Source: DASPLX01 sp035627375
Lineage (GTDB): Bacteria > Pseudomonadota > Gammaproteobacteria > Burkholderiales > Burkholderiaceae_D
NCBI GenBank assembly: GCA_035627375.1
Contig: DASPLX010000039.1
Coordinates: forward strand, 1 to 64,000
DNA: 64,000 nt
Reading direction: 5' to 3'
The notes beneath the pieces are model-generated. The model ran no database searches, had not been told where the DNA came from, and saw only the letters and a list, made by a program, of their open reading frames with translations. Of the stretch, positions 1 through 7,631 are shown piece after piece. Position numbers and translations under genes: made by a program. The first letter of the stretch is position 1. Every line of letters starts with the position of its first letter.

Positions 1-1
1 C

Positions 2-2245
2 GACCTGCTGCAGCAGGTGCGCGCCACCGCCTTGGGCGCCTACGCGCACCAGGACGTGCCGTTCGAACAGCTGGTCGAGGCCTTGAAGCCGGAACGCCAC
101 CTGAGCCACTCGCCGCTGTTCCAGGTCATGCTGGCGCTGCAGAACGCGCCGATGGACAGCCTGGAATTGCCCGAACTGACGCTGGAGCCGGTTGCAGCCG
201 ACACGACCACCGCCAAGTTCGACCTGACGCTCAGCCTCACCGAGCAGGACGGCCATCTCGATGCCGTCTTCGAGTACAACACCGACCTGTTCGACCGCGC
301 CACCATCGAGCGCATGGCCGGCCACTTCACGCAATTGCTGGCGGCCGTCGCCGCCCATCCGGACAGCCGCATCGCCGACCTGCCGATGCTGGGCGCCGCC
401 GAGCGCGACCAGTTGCTGTTCGGCTTCAACAGCATGCGGGCCGCGCACGCCCGGGAACAACTGCTGCAAGCGGTATTCGCGGACAGCGCCGAGGAAGCGG
501 CGCAGGCCATCCTGCGCGCGGGCAAGGACAGCAAGCTCGACTTCTACATTCTCGACACCCACGGCAATCCGGCCCCGGTCGGCATCGCCGGCGAACTGCA
601 CGTCGGCGGCGAAGCCTTGGACGGCATCGACACCGGTCAGGCGGCGCAACGCTGGATGGCCGATCCGTTCCGCTCCGGCCGCGACGCCCGCCTTTACCGT
701 ACCGGCGCGCTGGCGCGTCATCTGCCCGACGGCCGGATCGTCCATCTCGGCGCCATCGACGAGCAGGTCGAACTGCGCGGATTCCGCATCGCGCTCGGCG
801 ACATCGAGGCGGCGCTGGCCGCGCAAGCCGAAGTCCGGGACGCGGCCGTGCTGGCGCGGGAAGCGGCCGGCTCGGTGGCCGACGCCGGCGGACAACGCGA
901 ACGACGCCTGGTCGCCTATGTCGTGCCGCACGACCGCGACGTCGCGGTCGAGGCGGCCACCCAGGCGCTGCGCTCCGCGCTGCTGCAGGCGCTGCCCGAC
1001 TACATGGTGCCGGCGCACTTCGTCTTCCTCGACGCCATCCCGCGCACGGCGGCCGGCAAGCCGGACCGCGAGGCGTTGCCAGCGCCGCAGGCCGACGACA
1101 GCGAGACCGGCCATGTCGCGCCGCGCAGCGCGGTGGAAAAGGCGCTGGCCGCCATCTGGAGCGAGGTCTTGTCGCGCGAACAGATCGGCATCCACGACAA
1201 CTTCTTCACGCTCGGCGGCCATTCGCTGCTGGTCGCCGTCGTGGTCAGCCAGATCGAAGTCCAGCTCGCGGTCAGCATTCCGATCGAGGTGTTCTTCACG
1301 TCGCAAACCATCGCCGAACTGGCGCGCTATATCGAAGACAACCGGCAAGCCCAGGGCGACGGCAGCCAGGAACAATCCCTGCTCGTCAGTCTGCAGCCGA
1401 GCGGCGACGGCCTGCCGCTGTATTGCATCCATCCGGTGGGCGGTCATGTCTTCTGCTACCGCGAACTGGCGCTGCAGCTGGGCAACGGCTTCCCGGTCTA
1501 TGGCCTGCAGTCCCCCGAGGCCGCCGGCATCGGGCCGGAATACGCGACCATCAACGCCATGGCGGCAGCCTATGCGGAAGCGATCCGCGCCAAGCAACCC
1601 GACGGCCCGTATCGCTTGCTGGGCTGGTCGAGCGGCGGCCTGATCGCGCTGGAAGTGGCGCGCGCCCTCGAAACCCAAGGCTGCGAAGTGGAATACATCG
1701 GCCTGCTCGATTCCCAACCGATCGCGAAGCTCGACGGCTATGCGCAGGAGCAGCTGCTGATGAACGCGGCGCTGGTGCTGCTGGCCGGTATCCGCGGCAG
1801 CAACATCACGCCGGACGAACTCGCTTCGATGGGAGAGTTCCTGCGCCAGAACAACATGCGGTTCAGCGATCTCATCAAGGATGAAAACCAGGCGCTCGCC
1901 CTGCCTTACCTGACCCGCTGGATCGGATCGTCGCTGACGCCGGAGAGCTTCAACTACCTGAAGCATCAGCTGGACATCACGCGCCGCCACCTCGACCTGC
2001 TGGCCGGCTTCGTGCCGGAGCCGGTCAAGGCGCCGCTGCACATCTGCCGCGCCCAGGGTTCGTTGCAGCGCACGGCGGCCTTCTCCTTCGCCGGCGCGGA
2101 AGGCGTTCCGGCGCGCGGCACGACCGAGATCGTCGATGGCGACCATTACACCATGCTGAGCGGCCTCAACGCCCGCGGCCTGGGGCGCGCCGTCGAGCGC
2201 AACCTTCACCTCAACAGCAAGGAGACGCTGGATAAAATCGCCTGA
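2..2245 (+). CDS. Nonribosomal peptide synthetase, C-terminal part of the terminal module (C - truncated A - PCP - TE); 5' end outside window
   Basis: The frame is open from base 2, so the gene starts outside the window. Numbering from the GTG at 17, residues 1-135 are the end of a condensation domain (the GAYAHQDVPFEQLVEAL signature). About 35 residues of linker follow and then only the C-terminal third of an adenylation domain: GELHVGG near 192, a degenerate A7 motif YRTGAL at 227-232 (the usual Asp is Ala), a degenerate A8 near 245-263, and the A10 Lys in AAGKPDR at K348. Motifs A1-A5, with the P-loop and specificity pocket, are missing. A peptidyl carrier domain has GGHSLL with phosphopantetheine Ser403. 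A thioesterase follows with GWSSGG (Ser538) and a C-terminal GDHYTML His. As the last module it should release the peptide, but it cannot activate its own amino acid as read. It heads a co-directional set with the next three genes. Confidence 0.93.
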   Translation, partial: DLLQQVRATALGAYAHQDVPFEQLVEALKPERHLSHSPLFQVMLALQNAPMDSLELPELTLEPVAADTTTAKFDLTLSLTEQDGHLDAVFEYNTDLFDRATIERMAGHFTQLLAAVAAHPDSRIADLPMLGAAERDQLLFGFNSMRAAHAREQLLQAVFADSAEEAAQAILRAGKDSKLDFYILDTHGNPAPVGIAGELHVGGEALDGIDTGQAAQRWMADPFRSGRDARLYRTGALARHLPDGRIVHLGAIDEQVELRGFRIALGDIEAALAAQAEVRDAAVLAREAAGSVADAGGQRERRLVAYVVPHDRDVAVEAATQALRSALLQALPDYMVPAHFVFLDAIPRTAAGKPDREALPAPQADDSETGHVAPRSAVEKALAAIWSEVLSREQIGIHDNFFTLGGHSLLVAVVVSQIEVQLAVSIPIEVFFTSQTIAELARYIEDNRQAQGDGSQEQSLLVSLQPSGDGLPLYCIHPVGGHVFCYRELALQLGNGFPVYGLQSPEAAGIGPEYATINAMAAAYAEAIRAKQPDGPYRLLGWSSGGLIALEVARALETQGCEVEYIGLLDSQPIAKLDGYAQEQLLMNAALVLLAGIRGSNITPDELASMGEFLRQNNMRFSDLIKDENQALALPYLTRWIGSSLTPESFNYLKHQLDITRRHLDLLAGFVPEPVKAPLHICRAQGSLQRTAAFSFAGAEGVPARGTTEIVDGDHYTMLSGLNARGLGRAVERNLHLNSKETLDKIA

Positions 2246-2279
2246 GCAGGACTTTTATCCACCCATTGATCGGAGCGAC

Positions 2280-2675
2280 ATGAAAAAGTACGTCACCCAC
2301 GGAGAAGGCCTTCCGAACTGGTCGGCACCCATCAGCCACGCCGTCGTGGTCAACGATATGTGCTACCTCAGCGGCCAGCTCTCGATCGACGCCGCCGGTA
2401 ACTATATTCCCGGCACGTCGCGCGAAGAGGCGCAGCGCGCATTCGCGAACCTGTTCGCGGCCGTGCGCGCCGCCGGCTTCGAAACCGGCGACCTGGTTTT
2501 CGTCGATATCGCCTTCATCGACCTGGCCGACGTGGCGGAAGTCAACGCGGTCTACGCGGAGTCGTTCCCGGAAGGCCGGCGACCGGCGCGCACCATCTAC
2601 CAGGCCGCCGCCTTGCCGTACGGCGCGCGCGTCAAGGTGATGGGCGTGGCGGTACGGGACCGGCAGGCGGCATGA
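2280..2675 (+). CDS. RidA (YjgF/YER057c/UK114) family protein in the NRPS operon
   Basis: A 131-residue protein of typical RidA length, with ISHAVVVNDMCYLSGQL near 18-34, the subunit-interface segment VNAVYAESF, and PARTIY containing Arg104, equivalent to the carboxylate-binding Arg105 of E. coli RidA. The position of E. coli Glu120, used for enamine/imine hydrolysis, is Lys119 here (ARVKVMG). The fold is therefore clear but canonical deaminase activity is doubtful. It starts 34 bases after the NRPS stop and is followed by a thioesterase, so it probably acts in peptide synthesis or protects against a reactive imine intermediate; that role is inferred from context. Confidence 0.85.
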   Translation: MKKYVTHGEGLPNWSAPISHAVVVNDMCYLSGQLSIDAAGNYIPGTSREEAQRAFANLFAAVRAAGFETGDLVFVDIAFIDLADVAEVNAVYAESFPEGRRPARTIYQAAALPYGARVKVMGVAVRDRQAA

Positions 2676-2715
2676 GCCGCGCCGCCGGCACGCGGAAGAA
2701 CGGGAGCTGAAGCCT

Positions 2716-3480
2716 ATGCAGAAGTCGGAATGGATCATTCATCAGCCGAACGCGCAGCGCCGCTTTCGCCTGTACTGCTTCTCCTATGCCGGCGGCGGCG
2801 CCGCCAGCTATCTGCCGTGGCAAACGGCGCTCGACCCCGGGATCGAGATCTGCGCGGTCCAGTTGCCGGGGCGGGGCGCCCGCCTGCACGAGACGCCATA
2901 TACCTCGTGGCCCGAGCTGATCCAGCAATTGGCCCTGGCGACCGTCTGCCAGAACAACCTGCCCTATGCCTTCTTCGGCCACAGCCTGGGCGGGCTGGTC
3001 GCGTTCGAACTGGCGCGCTTCTGCAAGCGCTATCTGCTGCCGATGCCGCGCCGCCTGTTCGTCTCGGGTTGCGCGGCCCCGCAACGGCGCGAACCCTTCG
3101 CCCCGTTGCACGAGCTGGGGGACGATGCGCTGATCGAGAAGCTGAAGGAATACGACGGTACGCCGCCGGAGCTGCTGTCCAACCGCGAATTGATGGCGCT
3201 CGTCTTGCCGACCGTGCGCGCGGATTTCGCGCTGGTGGCGAATTACCGCTACCGCCCGACGCTGCCGCTGGAGACGCCCATCACCATCCTGGCCGGCCGG
3301 AGCGACGATCGCGTCTCCGAAGCGCAAGCGGAAGGATGGCGGGCGCAGACGACGGGAGATTTCCGCCTGCACTGGTTCGAGGGCGGCCATTTTTTCATCC
3401 ACTCGGCCCGTCACAAGGTGCTGGACTGTTTGGCAAAAGAGCTGGAATGGCATCAGCAGCAAATTTTCAACTTTTCGTGA
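2716..3480 (+). CDS. Type II (external) thioesterase of the NRPS system, GrsT-like
   Basis: A 254-residue alpha/beta hydrolase with the hallmarks of editing thioesterases: an N-terminal LYCFSYAGGGAASY (about 19-32), the nucleophile elbow GHSLGG with Ser90, and a C-terminal EGGHFFI that carries the catalytic His. Such enzymes remove wrong acyl groups from carrier domains and restore misprimed synthetases. Its place 40 bases after the RidA gene, and 12 bases before the hydroxylase start, supports one operon. Together with the integral thioesterase at the end of the NRPS, the locus has both product release and proofreading activity. Confidence 0.92.
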   Translation: MQKSEWIIHQPNAQRRFRLYCFSYAGGGAASYLPWQTALDPGIEICAVQLPGRGARLHETPYTSWPELIQQLALATVCQNNLPYAFFGHSLGGLVAFELARFCKRYLLPMPRRLFVSGCAAPQRREPFAPLHELGDDALIEKLKEYDGTPPELLSNRELMALVLPTVRADFALVANYRYRPTLPLETPITILAGRSDDRVSEAQAEGWRAQTTGDFRLHWFEGGHFFIHSARHKVLDCLAKELEWHQQQIFNFS

Positions 3481-3492
3481 TATGGAGTATTG

Positions 3493-4224
3493 ATGAACGA
3501 CCTGAAGGACCAAATCGAACATGCCATCAGCAATACGCCGGACGGCAGGAAGACATTTTTCGATGTCGACGCCTTCCCTTGGGTGAAAGAGGTGGAAGCA
3601 TGCTCGCAAGCGATCAGGCAAGAGCTGGATCAACTGCTGTCCGCCATCGATCTCTTGCCCGGCTTCGAGGAAATCCAGATCGAGCAGCACACGCTGTCGA
3701 CCGACAAGCGCTGGAAGATCTTTCCCTTGCATGCCTATGGCTATTGGGTGAAGTCGAACGAGCGCCGCTGCCCGGAGACGGTCAAGGCGCTCAAGAAGAT
3801 CCCGAACCTGCAAGCCGCCATGTTCTCGATCCTGCAGCCGCAGAAGGAACTGCCGCCGCATCGCGGCCCGTATAGCGGCGTGCTGCGGTACCACCTGGGC
3901 CTCAAGATCCCGAAGCCGGAATCGCAATGCGGCATCTGCGTCGGCGGCGATTTCGCGCACTGGGAAGAAGGCAAGAGCCTGATTTTCGACGACTCGCACA
4001 TGCATCACGCATGGAACCGCAGCAACGAGGAACGCGTCGTCCTGTTCGTCGATTTTACGCGGCCTCTACCTTCGCCGATCAAGGAGATGAACGAGCAATT
4101 CATCAACGGCATCGGCCGCTCGATGTTCATCGAGGGCAGCATCGAACGCTGGGAAATGTGGGAAGCCGCCTTCGGTTCCGAGTTGGACCGCTCGCTGGAG
4201 CAGTTGAAGGCCGCCAGCGTTTGA
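3493..4224 (+). CDS. Aspartyl/asparaginyl beta-hydroxylase family Fe(II)/2-oxoglutarate dioxygenase
   Basis: A 243-residue protein starting at the ATG at 3493, which has GGAG five bases upstream; a TTG three bases earlier is the alternative. The family signature is clear: PPHRGPYSGVLRYHLGL with His123, then IFDDSHMHHAWN with the second iron His (His171 by alignment to the DDxxEH pattern) and a following Arg181 for 2-oxoglutarate in EERVVLFVDF. These soluble enzymes hydroxylate amino-acid side chains. Next to an NRPS it most likely makes a hydroxylated building block or tailors the peptide, but the substrate cannot be read from sequence. It is the last gene of the set; its stop abuts the repeat beside tRNA-Glu. 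Confidence 0.85.
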   Translation: MNDLKDQIEHAISNTPDGRKTFFDVDAFPWVKEVEACSQAIRQELDQLLSAIDLLPGFEEIQIEQHTLSTDKRWKIFPLHAYGYWVKSNERRCPETVKALKKIPNLQAAMFSILQPQKELPPHRGPYSGVLRYHLGLKIPKPESQCGICVGGDFAHWEEGKSLIFDDSHMHHAWNRSNEERVVLFVDFTRPLPSPIKEMNEQFINGIGRSMFIEGSIERWEMWEAAFGSELDRSLEQLKAASV

Positions 4225-4273
4225 CGAATCCCCCGCGAGCAGTGCTCGCGGTCTCTTGAGACGTAGTCGCAAT

Positions 4274-4302
4274 AAAAAAGCCACGCATCGCGTGGCTTTT
4301 TT
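4274..4302. terminator. Bidirectional rho-independent terminator
   Basis: AAAAAAGCCACGC, loop ATC, GCGTGGCTTTTTT: a perfect 13-bp stem with an A run and a T run, usable on both strands. It can end the NRPS operon. Confidence 0.85.
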
Positions 4303-4305
4303 GTT

Positions 4306-4326
4306 TGGCGTCCCCTAGGGGATTCG
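4306..4326 (-). pseudogene. tRNA-Glu 3' fragment (21 nt incl. CCA)
   Basis: The bases match the 3' end of the intact tRNA-Glu at 4455-4530 (CCA, acceptor arm, start of the T arm) and then diverge abruptly after GATTCG. This pattern is typical of a remnant left by integration or unequal recombination at a tRNA 3' end. Confidence 0.85.
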
Positions 4327-4345
4327 CCCACATCCTGCGGGCCGC

Positions 4346-4369
4346 GGTTCGGGCTTGCATGCCCGAACC
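4346..4369. repeat. Inverted repeat GGTTCGGGC / GCCCGAACC
   Basis: Nine-base arms with a 6-nt loop TTGCAT, lying between the two direct repeat copies. The arms resemble those of the palindrome at 18605-18626. No T run follows, so a terminator role is not supported. Confidence 0.7.
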
Positions 4370-4372
4370 CTT

Positions 4373-4476
4373 CGAATCCCCCCGCGAGCAATGCTCGCGG
4401 TCTCTTGAGACGTAGTCGCAATAAAAAAGCCACGCATCGCGTGGCTTTTTTGTTTGGCGTCCCCTAGGGGATTCGA
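4373..4476. repeat. Direct repeat copy 2, running into intact tRNA-Glu
   Basis: Second copy of the ~103-base repeat (see 4225-4326). Here the tRNA part continues into a complete tRNA-Glu gene, so this is probably the original copy and the other the duplicate. Confidence 0.95.
4423..4451. terminator. Bidirectional terminator downstream of tRNA-Glu
   Basis: Same 13-bp GCCACGC/GCGTGGC stem with A and T runs as at 4274-4302. On the minus strand it lies just 3' of the tRNA-Glu at 4455 and should end the tRNA transcript. Confidence 0.85.
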
Positions 4477-4530
4477 ACCCCTGTACTCACCGTGAAAGGG
4501 TGATGTCCTAGGCCTCTAGACGAAGGGGAC
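4455..4530 (-). tRNA. tRNA-Glu (UUC)
   Basis: A 76-nt cloverleaf including an encoded CCA: acceptor stem GTCCCCT/AGGGGAC, anticodon loop CTTTCAC with UUC, T loop GGTTCGAATCC. It is identical to the second copy at 4615-4690 and lies beside gltX, which charges it. Confidence 0.97.
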
Positions 4531-4583
4531 AATAATCTGTCCGTACAACTTGAAGCAACCGCCACCATCACTTGACCGAATTG

Positions 4584-4611
4584 AAAACGCCACGCTTTCG
4601 CGTGGCGTTTT
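4584..4611. terminator. Hairpin terminator between the two tRNA-Glu genes
   Basis: AAAACGCCACGC, loop TTTC, GCGTGGCGTTTT: a perfect 12-bp stem. It lies 3' of the minus-strand tRNA-Glu at 4615, so each tRNA copy has its own terminator. Confidence 0.8.
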
Positions 4612-4614
4612 AAC

Positions 4615-4690
4615 TGGCGTCCCCTAGGGGATTCGAACCCCTGTACTCACCGTGAAAGGGTGATGTCCTAGGCCTCTAGACGAAGGGGAC
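4615..4690 (-). tRNA. tRNA-Glu (UUC), second identical copy
   Basis: Every base matches the copy at 4455-4530, including the encoded CCA and the UUC anticodon. It is the upstream copy in the direction of transcription. Confidence 0.97.
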
Positions 4691-4741
4691 AGTAACCTGT
4701 CCGTGATGCCTGACCTTGCTTCCCGCGCATCTTGCTTTTAT

Positions 4742-4817
<76 letters not shown>

Positions 4818-4883
4818 GAACTGCGCAGAAACAAGATTATAGCAAGGTTTTTTCTCTTGTGTAAATCGGTTTGCGAAAAATCT

Positions 4884-6278
4884 TCAGCCGACGAATTTGC
4901 CGAGGCGCGCGCTCACCACCTCGCGGCCGAACAGTTCAACCACGGCGTCGATCGACGGCGTCTGCAGCTGGCCGGTCAGCATCAGGCGCAAGGGCATCGC
5001 AAGCTGCGGCATCTTGAGGCCGTGCGCCGCGAGCACTTCCTTGAGCAGCGCGGACAATGCCGCCTTGTTCCATTCCACGGTCTTGATGCGCGCGGCATAG
5101 TCCCGCAGCGCCGGCTTGACGGCCTCGGTGTAATGCTGGGCCAGCAAGGCCGCGTCGGGCGCCGGCTGGCGATAGAACAGCATGCAGGCATCGGCCAGTT
5201 CCACCAGCGTGTTGGTGCGGTCCTTCATCAAGGCGATCGCGGCCTGGACATCGGGCGCGCCTTCGAATTGCGCGCCGTCGCGCTCCATCCAGGGACGGAT
5301 CAACTTTTCGAGACGCGCGTTGTCGGCCTGCTTGATGTAATGATTGTTCAGCCAGGCGAGCTTCTCGGGATTGAATTGCGCCGGCGACTTGGTCAGGTTC
5401 TTGACGTCGAACCAGGCGCAGAACTGTTCCATCGAGAAGATTTCGTCGTCGCCGTGGCTCCAGCCGAGGCGCGCCAGGTAGTTCAGCATCGCCTCCGGCA
5501 GGAAGCCCTGCTCCGGATATTGCATCACGCTAACCGCGCCGTGGCGCTTGGAGAGCTTCTCGCCGTCCGGCCCCAGGATCATCGGCACGTGGCCGTACTC
5601 CGGCAGCGGCGCGCCGAGCGCGCGCAGGATGTTGATCTGGCGCGGCGTGTTGTTGACGTGATCGTCGCCGCGGATCACGTGGGTGATCTTCATGTCCCAA
5701 TCGTCGACCGCGACGCAGAAATTGTAGGTCGGCGTGCCGTCCGGACGGGCGATGACGAGATCGTCGAGCTCCTTGTTCGAGATCGTGATCGTGCCCTTGA
5801 CGACGTCGTTCCAGGTGACCTCGCCGTCGAGCGGATTCTTGAAGCGGATGACGGGCTTGCGGCCTTCCGGCGCCGGCGGCAGCGTCTTGCCCGGCTCCGG
5901 GCGCCAGGTGCCGTCGTAGCGCGGCTTTTCGCCGGCGGCGCGCTGCCGTTCGCGCATCGCCTCGACTTCCTCCGGCGACGAATAGCAATGGTAGGCGGTG
6001 CCGGCCGCCAGCATCTGCGCCAGCACCTCGCGGTAGCGGTCCATGCGCCGCATCTGGTAGTACGGGCCTTCGTCGTGGTGCAAGCCGAGCCATTGCATGC
6101 CGTCGATGATCGCCTGCACCGCTTCCGGCGTCGAACGCTCGAGATCGGTGTCCTCGATGCGCAGCACGAAGGTGCCGCCGAAGTGGCGGGCGAAGGCCCA
6201 GGAAAACAGCGCGGTGCGGGCGCCGCCGAGATGGAGATAGCCGGTCGGGCTGGGAGCGAAACGGGTGCGGACGGTCAT
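4884..6278 (-). CDS. gltX: Glutamyl-tRNA synthetase
   Basis: A 464-residue class I synthetase that attaches glutamate to tRNA-Glu. The N-terminus has the HIGH-type motif in PSPTGYLHLGGART (HLGG at 16-19), the ATP-binding KLSKRHG lies near residue 240, and the C-terminal half is the helical anticodon-binding cage. Length is normal for the discriminating bacterial enzyme. It is on the same strand as the Ala-Glu-Glu tRNA genes, 67 bases upstream of tRNA-Ala, so enzyme and substrate RNA are encoded side by side. The leader contains a short GC hairpin (6292-6311). Confidence 0.97.
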   Translation of the reverse strand: MTVRTRFAPSPTGYLHLGGARTALFSWAFARHFGGTFVLRIEDTDLERSTPEAVQAIIDGMQWLGLHHDEGPYYQMRRMDRYREVLAQMLAAGTAYHCYSSPEEVEAMRERQRAAGEKPRYDGTWRPEPGKTLPPAPEGRKPVIRFKNPLDGEVTWNDVVKGTITISNKELDDLVIARPDGTPTYNFCVAVDDWDMKITHVIRGDDHVNNTPRQINILRALGAPLPEYGHVPMILGPDGEKLSKRHGAVSVMQYPEQGFLPEAMLNYLARLGWSHGDDEIFSMEQFCAWFDVKNLTKSPAQFNPEKLAWLNNHYIKQADNARLEKLIRPWMERDGAQFEGAPDVQAAIALMKDRTNTLVELADACMLFYRQPAPDAALLAQHYTEAVKPALRDYAARIKTVEWNKAALSALLKEVLAAHGLKMPQLAMPLRLMLTGQLQTPSIDAVVELFGREVVSARLGKFVG

Positions 6279-6291
6279 GGCGAATGAAGCG

Positions 6292-6311
6292 GGCCCCGGA
6301 TGAGCGGGGCC
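6292..6311 (-). promoter_or_regulatory. Hairpin in the gltX leader
   Basis: GGCCCC, 8-nt loop, GGGGCC, lying 13 bases upstream of the gltX start. There is no U tract after it, so an attenuator is not shown; a TAAAAT box lies further upstream near 6329-6334 on the minus strand. Confidence 0.3.
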
Positions 6312-6376
6312 GAAGATAAAAGAACGCTATTTTATCGCGTCGGCCGGCGGAAGAAGAAAAGTATCCGCCGGCAAGA

Positions 6377-7465
6377 TCAGTCGTTCTTGACGACGATATT
6401 CGGAAACTTGCCGGTCATGTCGCGCGCCTTGTCGGCCACCTTGACGGCGACCTTGCGGGCGATTTCCCGGTAGATATCCGCCGCCTTGCCGTCCGGCTCG
6501 GCCACCACGGTCGGCCTGCCGGAATCGGTCTGCTCGCGGATCGCCATCGTCAGCGGCAGCGCGCCGAGGAAATCGACGCCGTATTCGGCGCACATCTTCC
6601 GCCCGCCGCCCTCGCCGAAGATCGGCTCGGCGTGGCCGCAGTTCGAGCACACGTGCATGCTCATGTTTTCCACGATGCCGAGGATCGGGATGCCGACCTT
6701 CTCGAACATCTTCAAGCCCTTGCGGGCGTCGAGCAAGGCGATGTCCTGCGGCGTGGTGACGATGACGGCGCCGGTCACCGGCACCTTCTGCGACAGGGTC
6801 AGCTGGATGTCGCCAGTGCCGGGCGGCATGTCGATGATCAGGTAATCGAGGTCGCGCCAGTTGGTCTGCTCCAGCAGCTGCTGCAGGGCTTGCGTGACCA
6901 TCGGGCCGCGCCAGACCATCGGCTGGTCGGGATCGACCAGGAAACCGATCGACGACACTTGCACGCCGTGGTTCTCGAGCGGCTCCATGGTCTTGCCGTC
7001 GAGCGATTCCGGCCGGCCGTCGATGCCCATCATCATCGGTTGCGAGGGGCCGTAGATATCGGCGTCGAGAATGCCGACCCGCGCGCCCTCGGCGGCCAGC
7101 GCCAGCGCCAGGTTGGCGGCGGTGGTCGACTTGCCGACGCCACCCTTGCCGGAGGCGACCGCGATGATGTTCTTGACATTGGGCAGCAGCTTCACGCCGC
7201 GCTGCACCGCGTGGGCGACGATGTTCGTGCTCACCGCCGCTTCGGCCCGGGCCACGCCCGGGATCTCCGCGACCGCGGCGCAGGCGGCGGCGCGGATCGC
7301 CTCGATCTGGCTCTTGCCCGGATAGCCGAGCTCGATTTCCAGCCGCACCGCGTCGCCGTCGATCGCGATGTTCCTGACCGATTTGCCCGACACCAGGTCC
7401 TTGCCCGTGTTTGGATCGACGACCCGGCTCAATGCCGCCTTGACGGCATCCGTCGTGATGCTCAT
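6377..7465 (-). CDS. apbC: Mrp/ApbC family iron-sulfur carrier ATPase
   Basis: A 362-residue cytosolic protein that binds and delivers iron-sulfur clusters. The N-terminal ~90 residues form the MIP18/DUF59-type domain found in long Mrp proteins; the ATPase domain starts with a deviant Walker A, GKGGVGKST, near residue 105. The paired cysteines of the cluster-binding site are in MHVCSNCG near 270. It is divergent from metG across 166 bases and lies 98 bases upstream of gltX on the same strand. Confidence 0.95.
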   Translation of the reverse strand: MSITTDAVKAALSRVVDPNTGKDLVSGKSVRNIAIDGDAVRLEIELGYPGKSQIEAIRAAACAAVAEIPGVARAEAAVSTNIVAHAVQRGVKLLPNVKNIIAVASGKGGVGKSTTAANLALALAAEGARVGILDADIYGPSQPMMMGIDGRPESLDGKTMEPLENHGVQVSSIGFLVDPDQPMVWRGPMVTQALQQLLEQTNWRDLDYLIIDMPPGTGDIQLTLSQKVPVTGAVIVTTPQDIALLDARKGLKMFEKVGIPILGIVENMSMHVCSNCGHAEPIFGEGGGRKMCAEYGVDFLGALPLTMAIREQTDSGRPTVVAEPDGKAADIYREIARKVAVKVADKARDMTGKFPNIVVKND

Positions 7466-7569
7466 GTGTTCTCCTGGTTTTCCGTAACCGTTTCCAAACC
7501 CGCAAGTCTACCCGAATGCAAGCGCCGAGCCAGGATAGCCGCCGCGGCTCGCCGCTCGTTTTCCGCAAA

Positions 7570-7597
7570 GCGACAAACCGCGCGGCGCTGCTAAAAT
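7570..7597 (+). promoter_or_regulatory. Possible sigma-70 promoter of metG
   Basis: GCGACA as a weak -35 box, 16 bases, then TAAAAT as -10, ending 34 bases before the metG start at 7632. It rests on consensus likeness only. Confidence 0.35.
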
Positions 7598-7631
7598 GCT
7601 TGTTTTCATTCAAAAAAGCCGGCAACACCTT

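Larger units (their letters stand above)
4225..4326. repeat. Direct repeat copy 1 with partial tRNA-Glu 3' end
   Basis: About 102 bases almost identical to 4373-4476, with one C-run length difference and one G/A change. It holds a CCGCGAGCA palindrome, the small GTCTC/GAGAC inverted repeat, a 13-bp terminator hairpin, and the last 21 nt of tRNA-Glu. It begins directly after the stop codon of the hydroxylase gene. Confidence 0.95.

Noticed and set aside
4421..4530. A possible CRISPR or tandem repeat array around the tRNA genes
   Set aside because: There are only two copies, they carry terminators and tRNA sequence, and there are no regular spacers.
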